A DNA stretch of 11,789 nucleotides from Methanosarcinaceae archaeon (lineage in GTDB: Archaea; Halobacteriota; Methanosarcinia; Methanosarcinales; Methanosarcinaceae): the NCBI GenBank assembly GCA_028690255.1, contig JAQVBP010000091.1, forward strand, positions 1 through 11,789, read 5' to 3'. Below are positions 1-5,920 of this stretch, one piece after another (the first letter of the stretch is position 1; each line of letters starts with the position of its first letter). Made by a program: the position numbers and the translations under genes. The notes beneath the pieces are model-generated. The model was not told the origin of the DNA, ran no database searches, and worked only from the letters and a program-made list of their open reading frames with translations.

Positions 1-1
1 A

Positions 2-220
2 TATAAGGCCGAGTGGCTTGGAAAAACTGTATTGAGAATTGGACAGTTTGAACCATCTTCCAAGCTCTGTAGCGTGTGTGGATTCCATAACTCGGAACTA
101 ACATTGAAAGACAGGGAATGGACGTGCCCAGACTGTAAAACAATACATGATAGGGATATTAACGCCGCTATCAATATCAAAAAGTTTGCTCTCATCGATC
201 AAAATCTGATTGGATTGTGA
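2..220 (+). CDS. tnpB: TnpB (IS200/IS605 OrfB) RNA-guided nuclease, C-terminal end only
   Basis: The reading frame is open at the left edge, so only the last 72 residues are present. Reading from base 2 gives YKAEWLGKTVLRIGQF, then a zinc-finger pair CSVCG and CPDC, then HDRDINAAINI. In TnpB proteins this last block carries the third RuvC aspartate (DRD-x-NAA). Both Cys pairs and the Asp are intact. TnpB is the omegaRNA-guided nuclease of IS605-family elements and cuts DNA next to a transposon-associated motif. The stop at 218-220 is followed directly by a conserved right-end/omegaRNA-like scaffold. A TTG at 32 is only an internal codon. Whether the gene is whole depends on sequence to the left; this part has no frameshift or stop. 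Two degenerate homologues of this C-terminus or its scaffold lie further along the window. Confidence 0.88.
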   Translation, partial: YKAEWLGKTVLRIGQFEPSSKLCSVCGFHNSELTLKDREWTCPDCKTIHDRDINAAINIKKFALIDQNLIGL

Positions 221-317
221 CACCTGCGGAACGCGGGGAAGAGCTTGGGGACTTGCCCTCAATAGAGGGAGGAATGAACCAAGAAGCCACTCAGTCTTTA
301 GCTGAGTGGTAGTTCAC
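221..317 (+). ncRNA. IS605-type right end with omegaRNA (reRNA) scaffold
   Basis: The sequence between the tnpB stop and TTCAC (313-317) holds two hairpins: CCCTC (256-260) with GAGGG (265-269), and a perfect 8-bp stem CCACTCAG (287-294) with CTGAGTGG (302-309) around the loop TCTTTAG. The same layout (GGGAAG, a GGACTTG-like block, GAATGA, GAAGCC, hairpin, AGTTCAC) recurs at 2928-3027 and 7231-7329. In IS605 elements the right end overlaps the scaffold of the TnpB guide RNA, with the guide taken from the flank just outside. On that model the guide here would start at about 318. The RNA itself and the exact element boundary are inferred. Confidence 0.6.
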
Positions 318-370
318 TTGATATGACTGTAAAATGTGTACTTTCATTTTTTGTGCATGTTATTCAAAAA
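318..370 (+). repeat. Dispersed flanking repeat, copy 1
   Basis: Immediately outside the right end. Bases 333-370 are identical over 38 bp to 3051-3088. Bases 318-332 also align with 3028-3050 if one 8-nt gap is allowed. A diverged third copy is at about 1704-1755. It ends 60 bp before the Toprim start codon, so it may contribute promoter or 5' leader sequence. A TATA-like stretch (TTTTTTTATATG, about 385-396) follows it. Confidence 0.8.
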
Positions 371-430
371 ATGTGACATATTAGTTTTTTTATATGTGTC
401 AAATGTTTAAAAATAAGGTTGCGGGTATTC

Positions 431-865
431 GTGGTTGATGTTGAAATATATCGAAAACAACTTGAAAGAATCGAAGAACTTCTCAACGAACTTTCGGATC
501 GCTCTGAAAAGGGTGCCGTAATTATAGTGGAAGGGAAAAGGGATGTATTTTCCCTGAAAAAACTGGGCATCAACGGAAAATTCGAGCTTGCAACCCTCCA
601 CCCCCTTCTTAATTTTTCGGAACGGATTGCAGGACAGGGCCAGGAAATAATCGTGCTTACGGATTGGGACCGGAGGGGTAATCTGCTGGTTTCTAAACTT
701 TCCACTTATTTTGGAAACCTTGGGGTGAGGCCCGATCTTGATATCCGGAGAAAGTTAAAACTAATAACACAAAAAGAAATAAAAGATGTGGAAAGCCTGT
801 ATACATATGTATCAAAATTGAGATTAGCAACGGGCTCACAAAATATATCCGACCCGGATTTTTGA
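431..865 (+). CDS. Small Toprim-domain protein, archaeal UPF0292 type
   Basis: A protein of about 144 residues. The Toprim fold is marked by VIVEGKRD, holding the conserved Glu, then VLTDWDRRG, holding the DxD metal site; DnaG primases, topoisomerases and OLD nucleases use the same motifs for Mg-dependent phosphodiester chemistry. No helicase, zinc or primase domain is attached, so it is a stand-alone Toprim protein. The size and motif order fit the archaeal family catalogued as UPF0292, whose function is not established. I prefer GTG at 431: the AAGG at 415-418 lies 12 nt upstream, whereas the alternative TTG at 419 abuts that same AAGG and leaves no room for ribosome binding. It is followed convergently by a DUF356-like gene, with a nested inverted repeat between them. 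Confidence 0.82.
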   Translation: MVDVEIYRKQLERIEELLNELSDRSEKGAVIIVEGKRDVFSLKKLGINGKFELATLHPLLNFSERIAGQGQEIIVLTDWDRRGNLLVSKLSTYFGNLGVRPDLDIRRKLKLITQKEIKDVESLYTYVSKLRLATGSQNISDPDF

Positions 866-985
866 AATGGGCCATTTAAGTGTTAAAGTTTTGCAGGGGG
901 TTTCCTGAAAATTAGAGGTAAAAGTCATAACAGTCATATACCCGAAGGTCCTGCACCAAAAAGTGAAACCCCCTGTACCATTTCA
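863..985. repeat. Nested inverted repeat in a convergent spacer
   Basis: Outer arms TGAAATGG (863-870) and CCATTTCA (978-985) enclose perfect 11-bp inner arms CAGGGGGTTTC (894-904) and GAAACCCCCTG (965-975). The left outer arm begins with the TGA stop of the Toprim gene, and the right arm ends 4 bp before the last codon of the opposite-strand gene. It could act as a bidirectional terminator or be the remnant of a small palindromic element. Confidence 0.75.
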
Positions 986-989
986 AAAT

Positions 990-1412
990 TTATTCTTCCT
1001 GAAGAGGTTTGACAATTTCTTTTCCTTCTTTTTCTGGAAGTGACTCAGGTTCGTCGAGGTTTTTCTGCTGGTCAAAAGTCCTGTCAAATTCCGGATATAC
1101 CCGGAATTTATCTGCGATCTCCTCGAACATCTTATGTCTTGGACTGATGATGATTATATGTGCCGGAGGATGTATTTTTTTCAACCTGCTGATCGCTGCT
1201 CCAGCATGGTTATTCAGTTCTACAAGAGCTGCAGAATTGCATTTTGCCTTCAATGGTACTCCCATTACACTCACGAGCAGTTCGTCAGCGTAGTTAGGTT
1301 CTATGCACCTTGGATTTGCCGAAAACTGAATGTGTCCGTACCTTTCAAGGTCGTGCAATGCTATTTTTACCTTATCCGAGTCATCTGCCCGGACTAACGC
1401 GAAGGATCTCAT
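990..1412 (-). CDS. DUF356-like conserved methanogen protein
   Basis: A soluble protein of 140 residues starting MRSFALVRADDSDKV, with no signal peptide or membrane segment. A conserved-looking core contains LHDLERYGHIQF, the block PRCIEPNYAD, and KIHPPAHIIIISPRH, followed by a charged Glu/Lys-rich tail of about 35 residues. I recognise the pattern of an N-terminal RAD segment, IEPxYAD and KIHPPAH as that of the DUF356 family, found in methanogenic archaea and of unknown function; this is from memory and not a database match. Translation starts at ATG (1412-1410) behind a strong GGTGGTG (1427-1421, minus strand). It converges on the Toprim gene. Upstream lies a 1.2 kb spacer, so it is probably transcribed alone. 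Confidence 0.75.
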   Translation of the reverse strand: MRSFALVRADDSDKVKIALHDLERYGHIQFSANPRCIEPNYADELLVSVMGVPLKAKCNSAALVELNNHAGAAISRLKKIHPPAHIIIISPRHKMFEEIADKFRVYPEFDRTFDQQKNLDEPESLPEKEGKEIVKPLQEE

Positions 1413-1703
1413 TTTTTACACACCACCAATTTAATAAAGTTATCCCCATTCACATATAGCTTTACACCTATAATAATCTTTGTACGAGTCTATATCATGT
1501 TAGAAAGTTGTAGCCTGTATCTAGTGTCATGCCAGACCAAATAATGCCGTATGAAACAGATTATAATCATTCATAATTATTCAATGCCTGGGGGTTGACG
1601 CTACACTAATGCCGATTTCACATTTCCATGCCAGCACAACTTCTTTATTATGCCCTCATGCAATAATAATTTTTATATGTCCGGGAGCATTGCAAACATA
1701 TTT

Positions 1704-1755
1704 TGCATGAATGTCTATGTGTACATGCATTCTTTCATTTTTTGTGCCTGTATTC
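1704..1755 (+). repeat. Dispersed flanking repeat, copy 3 (diverged, solitary)
   Basis: This stretch shares GCATGAATGT and ATGTGTAC with 3038-3060 and then CTTTCATTTTTTGTGC plus TGTATTC with copies 1 and 2, allowing short gaps. Unlike those copies it has no TnpB right end next to it. A TATA-like TTTTTATATG lies upstream at about 1670-1679, but no gene follows. Confidence 0.55.
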
Positions 1756-1831
1756 GGGAATTTTATGTGTGTTTTTAATAATTAGAGTTTTTGAGCTTAT
1801 TTGAAAATACAGACCAAAAATTATAGGTGCT

Positions 1832-1972
1832 TCACGATTCCTCAGGCAGGATGCCTGCAACTTTAGTCATGTGAGGAAGGTCGTCAACTTTAAGGAATTC
1901 CGTCCCACGTTTGGATTTCTCTACTCTGCTTTTGAAACAAGTTGCCGTAGAAGGTAACGTATTTTTTTAATT
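1832..1972 (-). pseudogene. Decayed mini-gene of unknown family
   Basis: Read on the minus strand, a run of about 34 sense codons gives KSKRGTEFLKVDDLPHM and then TKVAGILPEES before a TGA (1834-1832). It reads like a genuine protein C-terminus. An upstream piece in another frame reads RYLLRQLVSKAE and starts with ATA (1972-1970), 11 nt after GAGGAGA (1990-1984). A whole gene would therefore need one frameshift and an ATG-to-ATA change. I do not recognise the family. The stretch also contains the hairpin CAGGCA/TGCCTG (1843-1857). It could be chance, since it is short. Confidence 0.28.
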
Positions 1973-1983
1973 ATCTCCTCTCG

Positions 1984-2178
1984 CCAAGGTTGGATATGCC
2001 TGTCATGTGTATTACCCCGTCCTTACCTCTCAGGACTTTTAATGCTACACGATAGGTAATTGATTGAGGAAGCATCCAAACGTATCATGACATGTCCAGC
2101 GTAGCCAATTAAGATTCAGGCTGGTCAATCAGGGCTTGCCGAAACAAGCCTCCCACTTTTTAGTAGGGGGTTATTGAC
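1984..2178 (+). pseudogene. Degraded tnpB tail and right end of a second IS605 type
   Basis: The plus strand reads WICLSC (the second half of a TnpB zinc finger) at about 2000. After a frameshift it reads TFNATR*VID, matching DRD-x-NAxRVI-type TnpB ends. Downstream come a hairpin GGCTTG (2133-2138)/CAAGCC (2145-2150), then AAGCC followed by a second short hairpin (CCC-ACT/AGT-GGG, 2152-2168) and GTTATTGAC (2170-2178). That layout parallels the GAAGCC-hairpin-AGTTCAC end of the first element, but the sequence differs, so it is a separate lineage. It is inactive as a gene. Confidence 0.42.
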
Positions 2179-2189
2179 TAATCCTTAAC

Positions 2190-2625
2190 GTGTCGTTCTT
2201 TTGCCATCCTGGGTTTTCAGGATAACATACTCTTTATCTTTTAACGTATTGTATATATTCTTTTTGAAATATTATTGATATGTCGGAGAATTATATATTT
2301 TTATGCATATATATTTATTATAACATTTTTTACTTTATTGTTGGGGCTTTTAAAAGGGTAAGCTTAAGTATAAGCGTTTTCAACGATTCATTTTAATTCA
2401 TTGGATATTATAAATCATTGAATTGATTTTTAATAAACTGTCTTTTAGAATGCAATATTATTATAACTCTTTAAATATTCTTTGATTCATTGGGTCCAAG
2501 AAATGATATCTTTTATCTATAACTTTGCTGTATCATATATTTCAGTATCGTAAATAACAGTTACATCGATTCCAATATCCAAAGGTTAAACAACCGATAA
2601 ACACAGCTAACCTATAGTCACGAGC
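2190..2625. other. AT-rich spacer without a recognisable gene
   Basis: Very AT-rich DNA with stop codons in all frames and many TATA-like runs (for example around 2290-2330). Short GATTCATT-type repeats occur at about 2387, 2397 and 2482. No RNA gene, strong hairpin or coding remnant was seen. Confidence 0.5.
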
Positions 2626-2748
2626 ATGAGTAATGCGACAACAAAATATAAACCATCATGTAATTTTTGTCGCATCGAATGCAAGCGTGACTATACGTCC
2701 TGCATTTTTAGGTGCATAAGGTCCCGAGATGTTGAATTATACGCTTAA
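2626..2748 (+). CDS. Possible 40-residue Cys-rich small protein
   Basis: ATG (2626) to TAA (2748) encodes 40 residues: MSNATTKYKPS, then five cysteines in the pattern C-x2-C-x3-C-x6-C-x3-C (residues 12, 15, 19, 26, 30), ending IRSRDVELYA. The paired cysteines suggest a metal-binding or disulfide-knotted mini-protein. Small zinc-binding proteins are common in methanogens, but I do not recognise this one. No good Shine-Dalgarno lies upstream, which lowers confidence. It ends just before the tnpB remnant, so the transposon inserted close behind it. The alternative is chance or an internal piece of a decayed gene. Confidence 0.38.
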   Translation: MSNATTKYKPSCNFCRIECKRDYTSCIFRCIRSRDVELYA

Positions 2749-2770
2749 AATCTTGGAATTAAGGAGTTAA

Positions 2771-2927
2771 CTATACAGTGTTTGCGGTTCCAATAATTCG
2801 AAAATAACTCTGAAAGATAACTGATGAAAATGTCTTCAATGTGGGATATTTCATGAGTATTGGTATAAACGCTGCAATCAACATCAAAAAATTTGCATTA
2901 CATGATCTAAATCTGATCGTAACTTGA
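2771..2927 (+). pseudogene. tnpB: Degenerate tnpB C-terminus (same type as the left-edge copy)
   Basis: Translation from about 2771 gives LYSVCGSNNSKITLKDN, two stop codons, then KCLQCGI. A shifted frame resumes as INAAINIKKFALHDLNLI and ends at TGA (2925-2927). It aligns over its length with CSVCGFHNSELTLKDREW and INAAINIKKFALIDQNLI of the copy at the left edge. The stops, the frameshift, the loss of one zinc-finger Cys (C to Y) and the loss of the DRD aspartate mark it as dead. Nothing recognisable of the element's 5' part remains upstream. Confidence 0.78.
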
Positions 2928-3027
2928 CACTGCCGAAACGGTGGGAAGTGCCTGTGGACTTGTGGAGATTGCTCTGGAGAATGAGGCAGGAAGCTCGTTT
3001 AATTTTTAGATTTCACGGGCAGTTCAC
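2928..3027 (+). ncRNA. omegaRNA-like scaffold remnant, copy 2
   Basis: It follows the tnpB remnant and matches the scaffold at 221-317 block by block: GCCGAAACG, GTGGGAAGTGCCTGTGGACT, GAATGAGGCAGGAAGC, then AGTTCAC (3021-3027). The terminal hairpin is weaker, GCTCGT (2993-2998) with ACGGGC (3015-3020), including one G-U pair. The implied guide would start at 3028. The copy is decayed, so whether it is expressed is unknown. Confidence 0.55.
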
Positions 3028-3088
3028 TTGATTATTTAGCATGAATGTGCAATGTGTACTTTCATTTTTTGTGCATGTTATTCAAAAA
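3028..3088 (+). repeat. Dispersed flanking repeat, copy 2
   Basis: Bases 3051-3088 are identical to 333-370 (38 bp). Bases 3028-3050 match 318-332 apart from an 8-nt gap and a few substitutions. It ends 34 bp before the proA start, so it sits in the proA leader or promoter region. Confidence 0.85.
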
Positions 3089-3122
3089 TAACATGTACGT
3101 TTTTTGATTGAGTGGTGATTGA

Positions 3123-4466
3123 ATGGTTAAAGATATCGAAAAGAAAGTAATTACTGCAAAAAAAGCTTCTATCGAACTTGCGAGTCTGGGGACGGAGCTT
3201 AAGAACCAGGCTCTTCTGGCCATGGCCGAGGCCCTTGACAGCCATAGGGAAGAGGTCCTTGAAGCAAATGCAAAGGACCTTCTGGCAGCAAAGGAATTAA
3301 AAGAAACCGGAAAGCTCACCCAGGCCCTCGTTGACAGATTAAAGGTCACTAACTCCAAGATTGACGGCATGATTGCCGGAATCAAAGACGTGATCAAACT
3401 TGATGACCCGGTAGGGGAAACCCTTTCCGCACTCGAACTGGACTCAGGCCTGAACCTCTTCCAGGTAAGTGCCCCAATTGGCCTGATAGGAGTGATTTTC
3501 GAATCCAGACCTGATGTCGTGCCCCAGGTAATGTCCCTCTGTCTTAAAAGCGGGAACTCGACGATTTTCAAGGGTGGAAGCGAGGCCAGAGAATCGAACA
3601 GGGCTATCTTCAGTATCCTCACCACTGCCATCGAGGCAACCGAAGGCATGCCTTCCGGAGCTTTTCAGTTGATGGAGACCCGAGAAGAAGTCATGGACCT
3701 CCTTGCCCTTGACGCCTACATAGACCTCCTGATCCCGCGTGGGTCCAACGAGTTTGTTAAGTTCATCCAGGACAACACAAAGATTCCGGTTCTGGGGCAC
3801 ACAAGCGGGATCTGCCACTTCTATGTGGATGAGTTTGCGGGGCTTGAGACGGCCTGGAAGGTCTGTTTTGATGCGAAAGTCCAGTATCCTGCCGTTTGCA
3901 ACGCCATCGAGACTCTGCTTGTGAACCGCAAAATTACAGAGACTTTCCTCCCGAAAATGGCGGAAATGTACCTGAAGGCAGGGGTGGAACTGCGTTGTGA
4001 CGAGGCAAGTTATGCACTCCTTCGAGAAATGGGCTTTACCGAGCTCTCAAAAGCCACGGAGGAGGACTGGGGCCTTGAGTACAATGACCTGATCCTTTCC
4101 ATTAAAATCGTGGATTCCATCAAGGAAGCAATTGAGCATATCAACAGCTACGGCTCTCATCACTCGGACGGGATCATCACCGAAAAGGACGAGAGACGAA
4201 GGACGTTCATAGGGCTTGTGGACTCTTCAAGCATCATGGTCAACAGTTCTACTCGCTTTGCAGATGGCTATCGCTACGGAAAAGGGGCCGAGGTTGGGAT
4301 CAGTACTAACAAGATTCATTCCCGCGGGCCCACCGGCATGGAAGGGCTCCTTATTTACAAGTACATCCTCATGGGAAATGGGCATATTGTAGCTGATTAT
4401 GCCGGAAAGGACGCAAAGCCTTTTACCCACAGAAAACTTGACCTTAAGTTTAAGGACATTAATTAA
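3123..4466 (+). CDS. proA: Gamma-glutamyl phosphate reductase (glutamate-5-semialdehyde dehydrogenase)
   Basis: The second step of proline synthesis: NADPH-dependent reduction of gamma-glutamyl phosphate to glutamate-5-semialdehyde in the cytoplasm. The 447-residue product is a complete ALDH-superfamily ProA, somewhat longer than the roughly 417 residues of bacterial forms. Visible motifs are SAPIGLIGVIFESRPDV (residues 116-132), KSGNSTIFKGGSEA (142-155), LIPRGSNEFV (203-212), and VQYPAVCNAIETLLV (253-267) with the catalytic Cys259. ATG at 3123 is preceded by GGTG (3114-3117) at 5-nt spacing. It is first in a same-strand proA-proB-proC series, with 211 bp before proB. The upstream leader is built on a TnpB right-end remnant and its flanking repeat, which may have altered its original promoter. 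Confidence 0.97.
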   Translation: MVKDIEKKVITAKKASIELASLGTELKNQALLAMAEALDSHREEVLEANAKDLLAAKELKETGKLTQALVDRLKVTNSKIDGMIAGIKDVIKLDDPVGETLSALELDSGLNLFQVSAPIGLIGVIFESRPDVVPQVMSLCLKSGNSTIFKGGSEARESNRAIFSILTTAIEATEGMPSGAFQLMETREEVMDLLALDAYIDLLIPRGSNEFVKFIQDNTKIPVLGHTSGICHFYVDEFAGLETAWKVCFDAKVQYPAVCNAIETLLVNRKITETFLPKMAEMYLKAGVELRCDEASYALLREMGFTELSKATEEDWGLEYNDLILSIKIVDSIKEAIEHINSYGSHHSDGIITEKDERRRTFIGLVDSSSIMVNSSTRFADGYRYGKGAEVGISTNKIHSRGPTGMEGLLIYKYILMGNGHIVADYAGKDAKPFTHRKLDLKFKDIN

Positions 4467-4510
4467 AAAAGCGAATATAAGGAAAATCCCCGGATTCGGA
4501 TGCTGTATTA

Positions 4511-4524
4511 ATACATTTAAATAA
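4511..4524 (+). promoter_or_regulatory. Possible TATA box ahead of proB
   Basis: ATACATTTAAATAA in the proA-proB gap is the best archaeal TATA-like element there. A start site about 25 nt downstream (about 4545) would give a leader of roughly 130 nt. That leader contains a G/C-rich GGAGG...CCCCCTCC stretch (about 4593-4614) able to fold. This suggests that proB can be transcribed separately from proA. Confidence 0.33.
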
Positions 4525-4677
4525 TTGTAATGTATCGAAATGTGGCAGAACCGAAAAATTATGAAAAAGGAATGACTGCAGCGAACTGTTGTGGAGGCTG
4601 GGGGTCCCCCTCCGTCTTTACTTTTCTTTTTCCAGTCCTTGCTGCCGTCCCAAAAAGACTCTTCAGAGGCCTTACTT

Positions 4678-5886
4678 TTGACAGACCGAAATCAGTATTT
4701 CCGTGATGTAAACAGAATCGTTATCAAGATAGGCACCTCCTCGATTACAAGGAAGGACTGCGATAGCACCAAAGAGAACTGTAGCGTGGACCTGGGTTTT
4801 ATGTCCCGGATTGCAGCCCAGGTCTCCGAACTGCGAAAACAGGGAAAGGAAGTAATCCTTGTAAGTTCCGGAGCAATCGGGGTTGGACTTCAGGAACTGG
4901 GAATTGCACCCAAACCCAGAGAAATCCCGATCAGGCAGGCGGCTGCAGCCGTTGGGCAGAGTATTCTCATGCAGGACTGGAGCCGGGCCTTTTCAGAGTA
5001 CGGGATAAAGGTTGCCCAGATCCTCCTGACCTATGATTTCTATTCGGACAGGGTAACCTACCTGAACCTTAGAAACAGTATCACCACTCTGCTGGACTAC
5101 GGAGTGGTGCCTATCGTTAATGAAAACGACTGTACCTGTACGAATGAGATAGATACGATCTTCGGGGACAATGATAGGCTTTCCGCCATGGTCGCAAGCA
5201 AAATCGAGGCCGATCTCCTGTTGATTCTTTCGGATATTGACGGGCTTTTCGATAAAAACCCGAAAATGCACCCTGACGCAAAGCTCCTGGATACGGTCGA
5301 AAAGGTAACCCCCGAAATCGAAAGTTACGGAGGGGACCCGACAAGTTTCAAGGGCGTCGGGGGCATGCGGACGAAGCTCAAAGCCGCAAAGATCTGCAGC
5401 ATAGCTGGCTGCTATGCGGTGATTGCAAACAGTGAAGTCGAAGATGTCATTACGAGGGTCCTTGCGGGTGAAAATATAGGTACCCTTTTCCTCTCGGAGA
5501 GTCATATCCCGAAAAACCGGACTCGCTGGATCATTTTTTCCAGAACTTCAGGGGAAATTGAGGTGGATAGGGGAGCAAAGGACGCAGTTCTTAGAAACAG
5601 GGGCCTGCTTCCCGCAGGGATAGTGGGAGTAAGCGGGAGCTTTAAAAGGGGCGATATAGTAAAAATCGTATGTGAGGGCAAAGCCTTTGCAAACGGAATT
5701 ACGGATTACAGCTCTGAAGAACTTTTAATAATTATGGGAGCCCAAACTGACCGGATAGAGGCGCTCCTTGGTTTTGAGGGTTTTTCTGGCTGCAGAAATT
5801 ATGATAATGTAATAAAGAAAGAAAATATCGGTTTTCTGGAAAGGCCCGAATCAATTATCCATAAAGATTCAAAACCTTCAGCTTAA
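4678..5886 (+). CDS. proB: Glutamate 5-kinase
   Basis: The first step of proline synthesis: ATP-dependent phosphorylation of glutamate. The amino-acid kinase domain shows VIKIGTS (residues 15-21), VSSGAIGVG (62-70), NENDC (148-152), FGDNDRLSA (162-170), LSDIDGLFDKNP (184-195) and FKGVGGMRTK (224-233). A C-terminal PUA domain (about 281-370, with LLPAGI) follows, giving the full bacterial-type kinase-PUA layout in 402 residues. I place the start at TTG 4678, giving MTDRNQYF, with GAGG (4666-4669) 8 nt upstream. The frame is open back to a GTG at 4591, but that extension is Pro/Phe/Leu-rich, unlike ProB, and crosses the likely leader. The last 25 or so residues are a weakly conserved charged tail. 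proC starts 34 bp after the stop, so the two are almost certainly co-transcribed. Confidence 0.95.
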   Translation: MTDRNQYFRDVNRIVIKIGTSSITRKDCDSTKENCSVDLGFMSRIAAQVSELRKQGKEVILVSSGAIGVGLQELGIAPKPREIPIRQAAAAVGQSILMQDWSRAFSEYGIKVAQILLTYDFYSDRVTYLNLRNSITTLLDYGVVPIVNENDCTCTNEIDTIFGDNDRLSAMVASKIEADLLLILSDIDGLFDKNPKMHPDAKLLDTVEKVTPEIESYGGDPTSFKGVGGMRTKLKAAKICSIAGCYAVIANSEVEDVITRVLAGENIGTLFLSESHIPKNRTRWIIFSRTSGEIEVDRGAKDAVLRNRGLLPAGIVGVSGSFKRGDIVKIVCEGKAFANGITDYSSEELLIIMGAQTDRIEALLGFEGFSGCRNYDNVIKKENIGFLERPESIIHKDSKPSA

Positions 5887-5920
5887 ATCTGAATTTTTCT
5901 AAAAAAGCGGAGATATTCTT

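Noticed and set aside
364..705. Minus-strand frame opposite the Toprim gene
   Set aside because: The Toprim motifs on the plus strand are unambiguous; the opposite frame is Ser/Arg-rich shadow sequence.
1441..1700. Possible RNA gene between the DUF356-like gene and the solitary repeat, from TAGTGT/ACACTA and GTAGC/GCTAC matches
   Set aside because: The matching arms are in the wrong order to nest, and no extended fold or conserved block is visible.
3062..3818. Long minus-strand open frames opposite proA (and similar ones opposite proB, proC, the permease and the surface genes)
   Set aside because: They lie antisense to clearly conserved genes, have no recognisable domains, and arise from the codon bias of the real genes.
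4591..4677. N-terminal extension of ProB from a GTG at 4591
   Set aside because: The added 29 residues (rich in Pro, Phe, Leu, Ser) do not resemble ProB, and the TTG at 4678 has a well placed GAGG.
4572..4706. A 44-codon frame (MTAANCCGGWGSP...) overlapping the proB start
   Set aside because: Poor ribosome-binding spacing and odd composition. Kept only as part of the proB leader observation, not called as a gene.
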